From Eustoma russellianum (lineage: Eukaryota; Streptophyta; Magnoliopsida; Gentianales; Gentianaceae), in assembly GCA_036186865.1 (NCBI GenBank), contig AP025055.1, forward strand, positions 8,393,815 through 8,457,814: DNA of 64,000 bases, given 5' to 3'. The notes beneath the pieces are model-generated. The model had not been told where the DNA came from, searched no databases, and worked only from the letters and a program-made list of their open reading frames with translations. Below are positions 1 through 11,495 of this stretch, in pieces. The first letter of the stretch is position 1, and every line of letters begins with the position of its first letter. The position numbers and the translations under genes were made by a program.

Positions 1-2016
1 CATTTTGGTAAAATGAACTATGGTTAATTTTTAATAAAATATTTAGTAAAAACTACTCAGACTGAAAAGTCTGAAGCAGAGCAGAACTGTACCTCCTTTT
101 GATTGGCTTAAAAAGGGACTTTGTGGATGTTCAATAAAGTTGATTTTTCGTGTGATAAAAATTCTAGGCGCGCAGTGAGTACTCAAGCTGGAATTTTGGC
201 AAAACAAGTTGTGGATTATTTTTAATGATTTAATTAGTAACACTGCTCAATTTAACTTACTGGAACAGAGCAGAAATTAAGTAACGAGTTAATAGACTCA
301 AAAATGAATCTTAGGAACATGCAAATGGGCTAATTTTCGGTAGATGTTAGCCTTACGTGTTTATGACTTGTGTGAGTTAGAATTTTGGAAAAAAGAAATT
401 ATGGTTTTGCCACAAGTGAATTTTTAGTAGAATGGGTCTGCCTAGTTTCAACATATGACCCATTTCAGAAAAAGGAGTAAATGGACCCTTTAAAGCCGTT
501 AGATTGATCCGGAAATTTTACCGTAATCACTTAAGACATAAAGGAGTATAACCATGTAAATTAATCCGGTTGGTTTTAACTTTTTGATGGGTAATTACGA
601 ATATAAAGTGGATGTACTAAAACTGAAAAGTGGGCTGAACAGAGGATTAATTTAAGAAGGCTCAATTTGGAGGATATGGACCTCTATATACGGTTTGGGC
701 TTATAAGGGTTAAGCCTTAGGGTGTTCTTCAGGTCATGATCAAAATAATGAAGACTTTAAGGTCTCTTAAGCCTAGTTAGCCGCCTATAAACATAAAATA
801 GGAAATCTGGAAATTCTTAGTTCCAAAATCATGCTTGTGACAAGTTATAAGAAAGGCTCACGATCATTCATGTCATGACTTGCATTGCATATCATTCCAT
901 GTATCACGCGTTTCCATATGCCATATGAATTTGATTTTATGAATTTTATGCAAGCAAGTCTTTCAAGCAAAAAATGTTTTCCACTATGCATGAAAAGTTT
1001 TTATGGTCCCATGTTTTAAAGAAAGTTTCATGATTTCCTTTGCCGGCTAACCTTGCACCTAACCCGACTCCAGACCCGGGGTTAATTGGTTTGTTACAGG
1101 TTCTAGACCCATTCAGATTCGGGATTAATTGATCTGATACTTGTTCTGGACCCGTTCAGATCCGGGGTTAATTGATCTGATACATGTTTTGGATCCGTTC
1201 AGATCCGGGGTAAATAAATCTGATGCATGTTCTGGATCCGCTCAGATCCGGGGTTAATTGATCTGATACATGTTCTGGACCCGCACAGATCTGGAGTTAA
1301 TTGATCTGACACTCTGTTTTTACGATATGTCATTTATGGGACCAAAAGGATGTTTTGACACGGCATGACATCATACATTGCATTGTGCATAATCCATGAG
1401 CACGTTAACATGTGGTATGTTACGGTTAATGACTATTAAGACATTATTGGTATAGTCTATCTAAATATAGTCTTAGGCTGTATCATCAAGCCAATTCAGG
1501 AATGAAGATCAGGTATGAGTTATTATTTGAGGTCTTTGGGTTATTACATTCTTGTTATAATTCTTTCTGTATTTCATGGTAGTTTATTGTATTCTTGCTG
1601 GGTGATTTTTATCAATCACACGTTTATTTTTCTCCAGAGACAGATAATGCTAAGATAGAGTGGATCGAGGATGAACCGAGGGTACCGTATCCATAGGCAA
1701 GGAAATGTGAAGGGAGCAAAGCTTATGGACTTTTGTGCAGCCAAGACGTTGTATTATGAACAATGTTTGATCTTTCTGAATTTCGGTTATGTTATTTTGT
1801 GGGAATGCTACTTTTGGGGACTTAGTATTTCATAATGCATGTTTATTTTGAAAAGTTTTAATTCTGCCTAATTTTTACTGCCATGTTAATGTTAGCATGG
1901 GAGTCCATGGTTTATGTTATGGATTTTCGCATGTTATGCATGACGCTTTGTACTCTCCATAGTGAAGTACGACGGGTGCACCGTATTCGGAAGAGGTCCG
2001 GGTGTGAGGCGCTACA
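1..2016 (+). mobile_element. 3' half of a Tekay-type gypsy LTR (copy A)
   Basis: This stretch aligns with the last 2 kb of the complete LTR at 15125-19040 in the same orientation, including the 43-bp tandem repeats, the phrase about a gccagataatgctaagatag-like block and the terminal GGCGCTACA. It ends in CA at 2016. No primer binding site follows; copia sequence starts at 2017. Because a matching integrase end and 3' LTR lie downstream in the same orientation, I infer that this is the 5' LTR of one old element into which the copia element at 2.0-13.4 kb was inserted with loss at both junctions. It could instead be the 3' LTR of a separate upstream element. The short ORFs here are not genes. 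Confidence 0.75.
1060..1312 (+). repeat. 43-bp tandem repeat array in LTR copy A
   Basis: About six degenerate units with an exact 43-bp period are present: the phrase GATCTGATAC or its variants recurs with its GAT at 1136, 1179, 1222 and 1265 and as GAC at 1308. Each unit reads roughly TCTGGACCCGTTCAGATCCG followed by GGGTTAATTGATCTGATACA. The core CCCGTTCAGATCCGGGG is an imperfect dyad. The same array occurs at the matching place in LTR copy B. Confidence 0.9.
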
Positions 2017-2099
2017 CATATAACATCGTGTATGATATTTTTAAGTATTTACCACTTAAAATCATGACTTTGAAAATTATCCAAACATATTTCTCAACA
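2017..2099 (-). mobile_element. 5' stub of the 3' LTR of the minus-strand copia element
   Basis: Read on the minus strand, the segment starts TGTTGAGAAATATG directly after a polypurine tract, which is where a copia LTR should begin. Only 83 bp remain before the sequence changes to the Tekay LTR end at 2016. The rest of this LTR has been lost or replaced at the junction. Confidence 0.7.
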
Positions 2100-2375
2100 T
2101 TCTCCCCCTTTTGGATGATTTTCAAAATAACCTAACATGATTTTAATGTCACAACTCTTTACCAATTGTTTATCATAAATACTCATGTATTTATGTGCTT
2201 CCCCTCAACTTATACTGTCCCCCTCAACCTATGCTTCAAAACTCATACCAATTGAAACTTAGCATACTATTCAACCAACCAAATCATGACTTACCAACTA
2301 AAATCATGTTCTTATTCTATCTCCCCCTTTATTTTGCAAATCATGCAAAAGATAGAACTATGCAATTGTTTCGTA
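2100..2375 (-). promoter_or_regulatory. Polypurine tract region with several PPT-like runs
   Basis: On the minus strand this spacer between the end of pol and the LTR carries repeated G-rich purine runs. They are seen as CCCCC/CCCC-rich runs on the plus strand near 2101, 2200, 2217 and 2323. The run at 2101-2111 abuts the LTR and is the likely primer for plus-strand DNA synthesis. Several PPT copies before the 3' LTR are a known hallmark of the Sirevirus lineage of Ty1/copia, which supports that assignment. Confidence 0.65.
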
Positions 2376-3990
2376 AGTCATCATACCTAACTTGGCTCGT
2401 AAGTTTTCAGAATTGGCTTGATTAAGGAGTTTGGTGAAGATATCAGCTATTTGGTGATCAAATCTTATATGGTTTATAACTATATCCTCATTTTGAACAT
2501 GATCTCGAAGGAAGTGGTATCGTACCTCAATGTGTTTTGTCTTAGAATGAAGTACTGGATTCCGAGAAAGATTGATTGTACTTGTGCTATCACAGAAAAT
2601 TAATCTTATTCATTTTAATGTCAAAATCATTAAGTTGTTGTTTAAGCCAAAGTATTTCGGTAGTGCATAAACTTAAGGCAATATACTCGGGTTCAGTGGT
2701 AGAAAGAGCTACACTAGCTTGCTTTTTAGAAAACCAAGAGATCAAGTTGGTTCTTATGAATTGACACGTAACGCTAGTGGATTTTCTATCTAATTCGCAA
2801 CCACCATAATCAACATCACCATATGCATATAATTCCAACTTAGCATTTCTATCATACAAAAGTCCTAAGTGAGGTGTGTGTTTAAGATATCTAAAGATCT
2901 TTTTCACCGTATTGTAATGTGATCCCTTAGGACAAGATTGAAACCTAGCACACATACACACACTAAACATGATGTCAGGTCTTGATGCAGTTAAATATAA
3001 CAATGAGCCAATCATAGACCTACAAAGTGTGTCATCAAAAGATTTACCATTTTCATCCTTATCTAGTTTGGTGCTAACACTCATGGGTGTAGGTGTTGGT
3101 TTCAACTCTTCAAAGACAAACTTCTTAATCATATCATTAACATACTTATAATGGCTAATGTGGATTCCTTGAAGGGTTTGATTGATTTGAAGTCTTTGAA
3201 CTATTAATAAGTCATTACCTTTTCTTCTTAGGAATAATGTGTTGTCTATGGTTCCCCTTTGTGAATTATTTTCAATAAGAAAGTTTGCAAATCTACCATA
3301 CCAAGCTCTTGGAGCTTGTTTCAAACCATATAGAGCTTTCTTAAGCTTGTAAACATGGTTAGGATTCTTTCGATATTCAAATCCAGGCGGTTGTTTGACA
3401 AACACCTCTTCTTGGATGTATCCATTCAAGAATGCACTCTTGACATCCATTTGGAAGAGTTTGATGTTGCTTAGACTTGCAATAGCAAGTAGCAATCTAA
3501 TTGCTTCTAGTCGTGCGACGAGTGCAAAGGTTTCTTCATAATCTATTCCTTCCTGTTGATTATAACCTTATGCGACTAGTCTAGCCTTATTCCGTGTGAT
3601 GTTTCCTTGTTCATCCATCTTATACCTAAAGACCCATTTGGTTCCTATTATAGACTTGTCTTCAGGTTTAGGTACCAAGTCCCACACGTTGTTCCTGGTG
3701 AATTGATTTAATCTCTCATGCATAGCATCTATCCAAGATATATCACCTAAGGATTCCTTTACATTCTTAGGTTCTAAGTGTGAGATTAAACTATGTCCTT
3801 CAAGTGACTTATATTTCTACGTGTTCTAACCCCAACACTTGGATCCCCAATGATTAATTCTTTAGGATGCCACCAATTCCTAGAATGACTAGGTTCACCC
3901 TCATCTTGTTCAAATGTTTCATTATTGTGAACATTATCATATGTAATTAGATCATTGGTAGTATTATCTTCCAATTGTAAAGTTTCTTCA
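2376..3990 (-). pseudogene. Copia reverse transcriptase and RNase H, inactive
   Basis: This is the 3' end of the minus-strand copia pol. The longest open part (2590-3495) carries the RT motifs QMDVKSAFLNG and LKKALYGLKQAPRAWY, then the connection LYLTASRPDIMFSVC, and the RNase H motif LSTTEPEYIALS. RNase H residues continue past a frame break to about 2376. The YVDD catalytic block is missing: the text runs from DLLIVQ straight to RLQINQT near 3197, so roughly 45 residues have been deleted. Upstream, 3496-3990 holds the RT N-terminus and the linker from integrase, with a stop where the family has VAQGYNQ (near 3570). The element cannot make an active RT. Confidence 0.9.
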
Positions 3991-4050
3991 TTTATTTCAT
4001 CTAAGGTTCATGCATATCTTGTTCAGGGGGAGTTGATTCTAGATGATCAA

Positions 4051-5216
4051 TTACAGGCTCAAGTCATCAAACACATTTTCAACATTATTTTCTTGTTTAT
4101 GTTGATTTTTATCACAAACTTCAAAGCATGCATTTTTGTTGAATTTCACATGTGTAGATTCAATTATTTTTCTAGATGCAAGATTATAACACCTATATGC
4201 TCTTGAATTAGTTAAATAACCAACAAATATACATTCAATAGACTTTTGTTCAAACTTGTCTAAATTATCCTTAGTGTTCAACACAAAACATTTACAACCA
4301 AAAACTTTAAGATAATCTACTTTAGGTTGTCTATTGTTTAACAATTCATAAGGTGCTTTATTTGGTTTCTTTCTAATAGAAAGCCTATTTATAATATAGC
4401 ATGCACAACTAACAGCTTCAGCCCATAAATATTTAGTTACTTTGTTTTCACATAACATTATTCTAGCAACTTCTTGAATTCTTCTAATTTTATGTTCAAC
4501 AACTCCATTGAGCTGTGGTGTTCTAGGTGGTGAGAATTCGTGTTTAATTCCATGTATTTCACAAAACTTGATTACACCTTTGTTTTTATTTTCTCCATCT
4601 CTATCACTTCTAAACTTTTAACATTTTCTTCGTCAATGTTTTCAAGTTGCTTATTGAGAGTTTCGATTGCCAATGGAGTATCGTCTTTGTGTGTTAAGAA
4701 TAATGTCCATGTGTATCGTGAGTAATCATCTACTATGACACACACATAGTAGTGTCCACCTAGACTTCTTGTCCTACTTGGACCAAATAAGTCTAAGTGA
4801 AACAATTCTAGTACACGACTAGTACTCATTTCATGTTTCGGTTTTAATGTTTCTTTAATTTGTTTTCCTTTGATACATGTTTCGCACATTTGAAAATTAT
4901 CTAAATCTAACTTAGGCATTCCTCTAATTAAATTCTTCTTAGATAATTTCTTAATTGTTGAAATTCCTATATGGCCTAATCTTCTATGCCATAAATTCAC
5001 ATCTAAGTCATGTGATATTAAACACTTAACCTTAGCATCTAACATGTTATCTAAGGTAAGAGTATAAATGTTACCATCTCTATTTCCTTTTAATACTATT
5101 TCTCCTTTTTCATTTAGTATATCACAAGAATTGGGAAGAAAAGAAACATTATATCCACAATCTATAAGTTGAGAAATACTTAACAAATTATAAGAAAGAT
5201 TACTTACTAACAACAC
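4051..5216 (-). pseudogene. Copia integrase with GAG-pre-integrase domain
   Basis: This codes for the enzyme domain that inserts copia cDNA. The minus-strand frame 5216-4572 has the GAG-pre-integrase LWHRRLGHIGIST with CETCIKGKQ, giving the HHCC zinc site, then HLDLFGPSR with the first catalytic Asp and DDYSRYTWTLF. A frameshift follows near 4620, and the second catalytic Asp block (SDRDGE) lies in another frame. The segment 4458-4051 resumes with LCENKVTKYLWAEAVSCACY and the usual KVFGCKCFVLNT and IECIFVGYL motifs. Just upstream, NGVVEHK keeps the catalytic Glu. The layout (protease, integrase, RT) is that of Ty1/copia. The frameshift makes it non-functional. Confidence 0.88.
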
Positions 5217-5468
5217 ATTTCGTATTCGAAATGTGTTAGGGTCCCCAATTGTTCCTTTTCCAACTACTTGTCCTTTGTTGTTGTCATCGAATGTTACCTT
5301 TCCTACATTCTTGATATGTTCTAATTTAATGAATAGTTTGGGGTTGCCCGTTATATGCCTTGAACATCCACTATCTAAAAACCATTTAGTTTTTAGATTC
5401 TTTGACTTTTCCTCCTTCTTGCATTCCTTGCGATTTTCCTACAATGGAGACAAAGTTTTAGGTACCCT
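5217..5468 (-). pseudogene. Copia retropepsin-like protease
   Basis: Reading the minus strand between the gag tail and the pre-integrase gives WFLDSGCSRHITG (about 5340-5390), the active-site region of Ty1/copia aspartic proteases, which would cleave the polyprotein. It is followed by a KVTFDDNNKGQVVGKG-type block that leads into the pre-integrase. A stop near 5437 separates it from the gag tail, so the polyprotein is not continuous. The short plus-strand ORF at 5233-5484 is a shadow. Confidence 0.75.
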
Positions 5469-6709
5469 TTATTTTGGTCCTTGAATGTAAGGGGCACCAT
5501 CCTTGTTTAGATATCCCTTAGGTATCCAAACTTGAACATACCTTCTAGGCTCATTTTTAGCATTGTTATAACTGGAAAAATAAAAAGGATTAGAATATTT
5601 ATGATCATTCCACTTTAGTGAAGATTCATTGTTATACATGTTGTGCCTTGGTTGATAACTATTATAGGGTGGCCAAATTTGATAGTGTGTATAAGGCATG
5701 TGGTTTTGTTTCTTGAATGGCGCTATGTAAGTGTGTTCATATGCATTTCTATAAAACTTATATGAGTGCTGCCTATACTTAGGTTCATAATAAGTTGGAT
5801 GTATTTTATTATGTCTAGTTGCATTTGTATACATGTAGGCATAATTTCTAGGTGGTCTAGATGCAAAGTTTTGCCTAGTTGTACGTTTATACGTGTGTAC
5901 ATTTGTGGGTGCGTGTTGTATTTTTATATTTGAATAAGTAGAAGAAGGAGTCGAAGAAGATTTAGCAGGCAAAGTCGTTTTTAGAGCTTTATAATATTGT
6001 TTAGTAGTTGAAGGTACAAACTTAGTCTTTTTATCAACTTTGTCATCTTCTTCTTTATATCCTAATTCAGTTTTATCATTTTCATATTTTTGTGATGATA
6101 TAAGTGTATCTAACATATTTGCACCAGATTTAAATTGTTCTAACATTTTTTAAGGTAAATTTAGAAGACTTAAGTCGTGCTATCTCATTTTCACAACTTT
6201 CTAACTTAGACTTTAACATACTATTTTTAGTTTTTACTGTATGTTCATTTTTCCTATATGATTCAATTTTAGTCTCTAAAGAATCAAGAGTATTAGTAGA
6301 CTCTTGTTTAAAAGATTCTAATTGATCGTAAAATTCCAAGTTGGACGTCTTCAACTTGTCATTTTCTTCAATTAGTTTCTTCTTTTCTTTAGAGAGCCTT
6401 TTACAGTGAGCATGCATTTTTAAAAACTCTTCATACATTTCATCAAATGTCATGTCACTATCAGAATCATCATCAGAAGAAGAACTTACCTCGTTGGATA
6501 CGAAGCAGACTTGAGCTTCCTCAGTATCGGATTTTGAGTCGGATGAGTCTCTCCATGTGCTCACCTTCATTGCTCGTTTGCCTTTCTTTGACTTGGACTC
6601 CTTTGCCTTAGTCGTTTGTGTCTCCTTGTTCTTGGCTTGTTTATTATTGTTGTTGTTATTATTTTTCTTTGTTGGGCAATCATAAGAGATATGTCCTTTT
6701 TGACCGCTA
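5469..6709 (-). pseudogene. Copia gag, zinc knuckle and long C-terminal tail
   Basis: From high to low coordinates this holds the end of a CCHC zinc knuckle (GQKGHISYDCP, near 6655-6700; the first Cys pair is lost at the LINE junction) and an Asn/Lys linker. It then has an acidic Ser/Asp segment (SSSSDDDSDSDMTFDEMYEE), a coiled-coil-like charged region (about 6150-6430) and a Tyr/Asn/His-rich tail (5469-6146). Long coiled-coil gag tails are typical of Sireviruses. The frames overlap and change near 6140, so there is at least one frameshift. The N-terminal part of gag lies on the other side of the inserted RTE LINE, at 10.5-11.3 kb. Confidence 0.8.
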
Positions 6710-7177
6710 GTAACTTAACGAAAGGAATTTGCCCATAAAAAACGTGGTGCTTGAATTTCTGCTGGAAAGTTGTTGAGGTTTAATTCACTGCCCAGAAGTT
6801 TCATATTTTGGAGTTGCAGGGAATTGGTCTACAGAAGGGTTTTGCTTCTGCTTTTAGTTTCTGCAAGAAAGTTGTGATCTTTTGAGGTTTCCTTCTTACG
6901 GTGAGAAAGTGCAGCAAGTATCCGTGGGAACACCCTCCATCCGAGTTCAACAGCACCGAAGCCTACGGAGGTACTCTAACAGTGAAGGTACTCCGTTGTT
7001 CTATTGGATCTTGGTGTGCCATAACAGTCCAATCAGGTGATATAATTTCATTTTTGTCTTACTATCATTGAAGCACTTTTGATTGTTTACATTTAGTTTC
7101 AAACTTTCGGCATCAGTAGCATACATTGGATTTTAGTTTTAGTTGCAATAATTGATAGAAGACGTTATGATTTTTCT

Positions 7178-8190
7178 GTGAGACCATGTCTAAGGAAAAG
7201 GGGTGTAGGTAAGGGGAAGGAAAAAGAAGATAGTCTAAGAGTAGCCTCTTGGAATGTAGGAACCTTAAGTGGTAAACTGTTGGAGGTTGTAGATACACTT
7301 AAGAGACGTAAGATAGATATAGCATGTCTCCAAGAGACCCGGTGGAAAGGGAATAAAGGTAAAGAGTGTAATGGGTATAAGCTGTTGTATTCGGGTCAGA
7401 TGGGACCAAGAATGGGGTAGGATTCCTAGTAAAGATAGAATTACACACAAATGTGATTGATGTGATTAGACATAATGATAGAATTATGGTGTTGAAGTTA
7501 GTACTAAATAAGGAGGTAGTGGCAGTGATTTGCGCCTACGCACCTCAAGTGGGACTAGGAGAACATGAGAAGAAAGAGTTTTGGGATTGCTTAGATTTAG
7601 TGTTAAAGTCAATACCTAGTGAGGAACGAATTTGTATCGGAGGTGATTTTAATGGACACATCGGAAAGAATAACGATGGTTTTCAGTCGGCACATGGCGG
7701 GTTTGGTTATGGAGATAGAAACGCACAGGGTAGAGGTTTGCTAGACCTAGCAATGGCCCATGACCTAGGCATTATAAACTCGTTTTTTAAGAAAAAAAAG
7801 AATCACATTTGATCACGTTTAGCAGTGGAGGACGTAACACGCAGATCGACTATTTTCTGATGAGGCGTGAAGACCGACGGTTGTGGAGGGACTGCAAGGT
7901 TATACCAGGGGAGACAGCGGTGACGCAACACCGTTTATTAGTGGTAGTTATAGCATTGAGCCAAAAGCTGAGTAAGGGGGTTGGAAAATTCCCACCCAGG
8001 ATTCGATGGGGAAGTTTGAGAGACGAAAAAATTAATATATTCAGAAACAAAGTCATCTCTGAAAAACTAAATCATCTGGGTGATGGCACAAATCAGATGT
8101 GGGAGGCTATATCGACTACTATTACTCACGCGGCGAGAGAAACGCTTGGGGTAACAACAAGAAAGACGTCCGTACATAAAGAGACGTGGT
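7178..8190 (+). pseudogene. RTE LINE endonuclease domain
   Basis: The product would nick target DNA to prime reverse transcription. The frame 7178-7420 has the first motif, RVASWNVGTLSGK with CLQETRW, which carries the metal-binding Asn and Glu. After a frameshift, 7453-7812 has AVICAYAPQVG and CIGGDFNGHIGKN, with the catalytic GDFN block. A run of A's near 7795 has caused a second frameshift. After it comes TQIDYFLMRREDRR, and then QHRLLVV with the catalytic His, in the frame 7809-8192. A TAG stop at 8190 breaks the link to RT. The order and motifs are those of the exonuclease-endonuclease-phosphatase family. Three breaks make it inactive as it stands. Confidence 0.88.
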
Positions 8191-8204
8191 AGTGGAAAGA
8201 GGAT

Positions 8205-10089
8205 GTGCAACAAAAAATAAAAGACAAACTAATGATTTTTAGAGAGCTGTTAAGCTGCACAAATGGGGAAGAGAAAGTGATATTGAAGGAGAATTACAAA
8301 ATAGCCAGGAAGGAGGCAAAGAAGGCAGTGACAGAGGCAAAGACTACAGCTTATAAAAAGATGTATGAAAGACTAGAAACGAAAGAAGGAGAGCAGGATA
8401 TGTTCAAGATTGCCAAAGCTAGGGATCGAAAGAGACAGGACCTACGAGGCGGGAAGTTTATAAAAGGAGAAGATGGACATGTGTTAGTCAAAGCACAAGA
8501 CATCAAGTTGAAATGGCAAACATACTTTCACAATCCTTTCAACGGCAGTGGTGCTGACTACGAAGAACGAGAAAGCACCACTAACCAACAACAACAACAT
8601 AATAACTCCGACTGTCAGAACATCACACAAGGAGAGGTGATGAGAGCACTGAAGAAGATGGGAAGAGCTAAAGCGGTCGGCCTAGATAACATACCCATTG
8701 AGGCGTGGAAGTATTTGGAAGAGGAAGGGGTTCAATGGCTAACTACTCTGTTCAACCGTATTTACAAAACAGGAAAGATACCAGATGAGTGGAGAAAGAG
8801 TGTCGTAGTCCCTCTATATAAGAACAAAGGAGACCCACAGTGTTGTGGGAACTTTAGAGGGATTAAGTTGCTAAGCCATACCATGAAGTTATGGGAGAGA
8901 GTAATCGAGACTGGAATTAGGAGAGAAACTCAGGTTACGGTGAACCAATTTGGTTTTATGCCAGGAAGGTCAACTACGGAAGCAATACACATTCTCCGAA
9001 GATTAATGGAGAAGTATAGGGAGAAGAAGCGCGATTTACATATGGTTTTCATCGATCTTGAAAAAGCATATGATAGTGTGCCACGTAGCCTGATCTGGGA
9101 TAGTCTGGATGCAAGAGGGATCCCTATGAAGTATATAGACATAATTAAAGATATGTATGCTAGAACAAAAACAACCGTTTGTACGCCTGTGGGGAATACA
9201 GACTTCTTTTCGGTGGAGGTAGGCCTCCATCAAGGGTTTGCGTTGAGCCCATTTCTTTTTTGCAGTTGTCCTTGACGAGTTGTCAAAGTCGATACAGGAG
9301 GCAGTTCCATGGTGTATGCTTTTTGCTGACGATATTGTATTAGTCGTAGAGAGTAGACATACCCTGAGTATGAGACTACAGCAGTGGAGAGGTGTTTTGG
9401 AGAGAAAATGCTTAAAGATTAGCCGTTCTAAGACAGAGTATCTGCATTGCGACTTCAGCGGCGTAGCCGACAGTGAGAATAGTCAGCTCACCATCGATGG
9501 TCAAGTGGTACCACAGGTAAGTAAGTTTAAGTACCTAGGATCATTTGTGCAGCAGAATGGAGACATAGATAATGATGTAGTACATCGAGTTCAAGCAGGC
9601 TGGTGTAGATGGAGGGCAGCCTCAGGGGTGCTGTGTGATAAGAATTTCCCAACTAAATTAAAGGGAAAATTTTATAGGGTGGCAGTGCGACCGGCAATGC
9701 TATATGGGACAGACTACTGGGCCATCAAGAGGACACAATTGCAGAAGATAGAAGTGGCAGAGATGAAGATGTTGAGGTGGATGTGTGGACATACAAGGCT
9801 AGACCGGATCAGAAACGAGGTGTTTCGAGAAAGGTTAGGCGTGGCTAGTATAACAGATAAGATAAGGGAGGGAAGAATGAAATGGTTTGGGCATGTCAAG
9901 CGGAGACAGACAACGGCGTCAGTCAGAGCAGTTGAAAGCCTCATTGTAGAGGGGAACAGGAGTAAAGGCAGGCCCAGACTGACGTGGGATGAGCAGATTA
10001 GGCACAACCTACTAGATTTTCATCTCTCTGAGGACATGGTCCAGGATAGGAGTTCATGGAGACATAAGATTAAAGTTAACGAGGTATAG
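8205..10089 (+). pseudogene. RTE LINE reverse transcriptase and C-terminal domain
   Basis: The frame 8205-9275 carries the RT fingers and palm: GLDNIPIEAWKYL, WRKSVVVPLYKNKGD, NFRGIKLLSHTMKLWE, QFGFMPGRSTTEAI and the first catalytic Asp block FIDLEKAYDSVPR. A frameshift just after GLHQGFALSPFLF moves the rest to 9280-10089, where MLFADDIVLV is the second catalytic block. SKFKYLGSFV and the C-terminal segment with KMLRWMCG, MKWFGHVKRR and GRPRLTWDEQIR follow. This C-terminus is typical of plant RTE elements. The substitution of F for D or N in the GLHQGFALSP loop is unusual; the family has GLHQGSALSP. A stop and one frameshift separate the pieces from endonuclease. Confidence 0.9.
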
Positions 10090-10478
10090 GTCATATATAG
10101 GGGCACCTTCGAGCATATTTAGAGACATAGATAGGCGTAAACACTATCTACGCTTTACGTTGACTTTGCACTTGGGTGCTTATGTTTTACTGTTGTTTCG
10201 TATTACGTGTATATATATATACGTCATGTGTATTTTAATATCAAAAGCATCTTCTATATATTTTTTTGAATTCCCTCACTAACACACTAGCACATCATAT
10301 CTCTATTATTGTCATTTATGCGTGTACGCATAGAGTCGGGGGTCTCACTAGAAGCCGACTCTCTATCCCTAGGGATAGAGGTATTGTCTGCCTACCATTT
10401 ACCCTCCCCAGACCCTAACGATAGCTTTTGCTGTCGTTGGGATATACTGGGTAGGGATGATGATGATAATGATTATTA
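10090..10478 (+). other. RTE LINE 3' untranslated region and microsatellite tail
   Basis: After the RT stop the sequence contains the phrase CCTACCATTTACCCTCCCCA followed by GACCC and GGGATATACTGGGTAGGGAT. It ends in GATGATGATAATGATTATTA. This CCCTCCCCAGACCC...ATACTGGGTA signature with a short repeat tail is the usual 3' end of plant RTE elements and is the part recognised by their RT. An inner stem, GTCGGGGGTCTC...GACTCTCTATCCC...GGGATAGAG, could form hairpins. Confidence 0.75.
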
Positions 10479-10489
10479 TACCATTTGTT

Positions 10490-11337
10490 GTGGTTAGAGT
10501 TATTTTTCTTAGGTTGAGATAAAGAAGAAGAAGAAGAAGAATGTTGTCTTGTCCTATTAGGACGTTTGAAAAACTTTCTAAGTTTTATAGCTATCAATAT
10601 CAAGTCATCGTCTAATTTATTATCACTGTTACTATCATCATTACTAGCATGTGTTTCAGTTGATTTGAAAGCTATTGACTTACCGAATGATTTAGATGAC
10701 TCAGACTTCCGTTGGTTTAGTTTTACCTTGTATACTCTAAGTGAACCGATCAATTCATCCATCTTAGAGATTGACTTCATTCTTCAATTTCCGTGACCTT
10801 AGGATCCCATTCAGCTGGAAGGCTTCGCAGCACCTTTTGCACCTTCTCGTTGTTGGTGAATGATTTTCCTAAAGCTTTAAGGGCATTGAAAATATTAATA
10901 ATTCTCAAATCCATAGATGTTATGGATTTGTTCCGCAACATTTTGAAAAATTCTAATTCAGTCATAAGCATGTTTATTTTTTATTCTTTTACACCGCTTG
11001 TACCCTCATGCTTTAATACAAGTGATTTCCACATATCGTGTGCACTTGTGCAATTTGACACATATCCTGCTTCAGAAGTTGTAAGTCCATTCAAAAGTAA
11101 TTGCATAGCTTTTGCATTCATGGACATTTTATTTTTATTTTCTGATGACCATTCGCTTTTATATTTTTCAACCTCTTGTGTGACTCCACTAACTTGTGCA
11201 ACTTTCATTGAAATGTACGGCCCATCTTCAACTATAGACCATAAATCGATGTCTATAGCCATTAAGAATAGCCTCGTTCTTAGTTTCCAATGAACAAAAT
11301 TATTACCATCAAAAAGAGGAGGACGTTGTGTGGACAT
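10490..11337 (-). pseudogene. Copia gag N-terminal half
   Basis: The minus-strand start is the ATG at 11337, giving MSTQRPPLFDGNNFVHWK, the standard beginning of Sirevirus gag. The frame runs to a TAA at about 10981 that replaces a coding triplet (GVKE then stop). The frame then continues as MLMTELEFFKMLRNKSITSM down to 10777, where a frameshift leads to the frame that starts at 10780 (MDELIGSLRVYKVKLN). The last part, with Ser and Asn runs, reaches the RTE LINE junction near 10490. Gag would form the nucleocapsid. Three breaks plus the LINE insertion make it defunct. Confidence 0.87.
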
Positions 11338-11474
11338 ACCTTCCAACTCACCTTTGTGAAAAACTATTGCCATTGTAAGTACCTTTGTTTTGAGACTAGG
11401 AGGATACTTTGAAATATTGTTCCTTTGCCTTGTGTTGTTTGTACGGTGTTGAATCTTTCTTCTTTGACTGGTAT

Positions 11475-11495
11475 CGATCTTGCCCTGACACAAAT
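11475..11495 (-). other. Degenerate primer binding site of the copia element
   Basis: On the minus strand, directly after the LTR end TCTAACA, the sequence reads ATTTGTGTCAGGGCAAGA. It resembles the copia PBS ATTGGTATCAGAGC, which pairs with the 3' end of initiator tRNA-Met. Several mismatches show decay. It fixes the 5' LTR end at 11496. Confidence 0.6.

Larger units (their letters stand above)
6711..10478 (+). mobile_element. RTE-clade LINE inserted in the copia gag
   Basis: This is a near full-length non-LTR retrotransposon of the RTE clade. It has a leader of about 450 bp, an apurinic-type endonuclease, an RT with an FADD motif, a C-terminal segment with a WFGHVKRR motif and a compact 3' tail ending in GAT/GATAAT repeats. 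It separates the two halves of the copia gag on the opposite strand, so it landed in that element. The 5' limit is set only by where copia homology stops (about 6710), and I could not find a convincing target duplication. Few breaks make it one of the younger elements in the window. Confidence 0.85.

Noticed and set aside
1060..1312. Regular 43-bp repeats that could suggest a CRISPR-like array
   Set aside because: The whole unit repeats without unique spacers, the array lies in an LTR, and the window is plant nuclear DNA.
2418..2764. Plus-strand ORFs near the RNase H end
   Set aside because: They are antisense to copia RNase H, whose minus-strand text is conserved.
6690..6720. A target-site duplication for the RTE LINE
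   Set aside because: I compared the bases around 6700-6715 with those around 10475-10500 and found no convincing direct repeat, so the 5' border is given as approximate.
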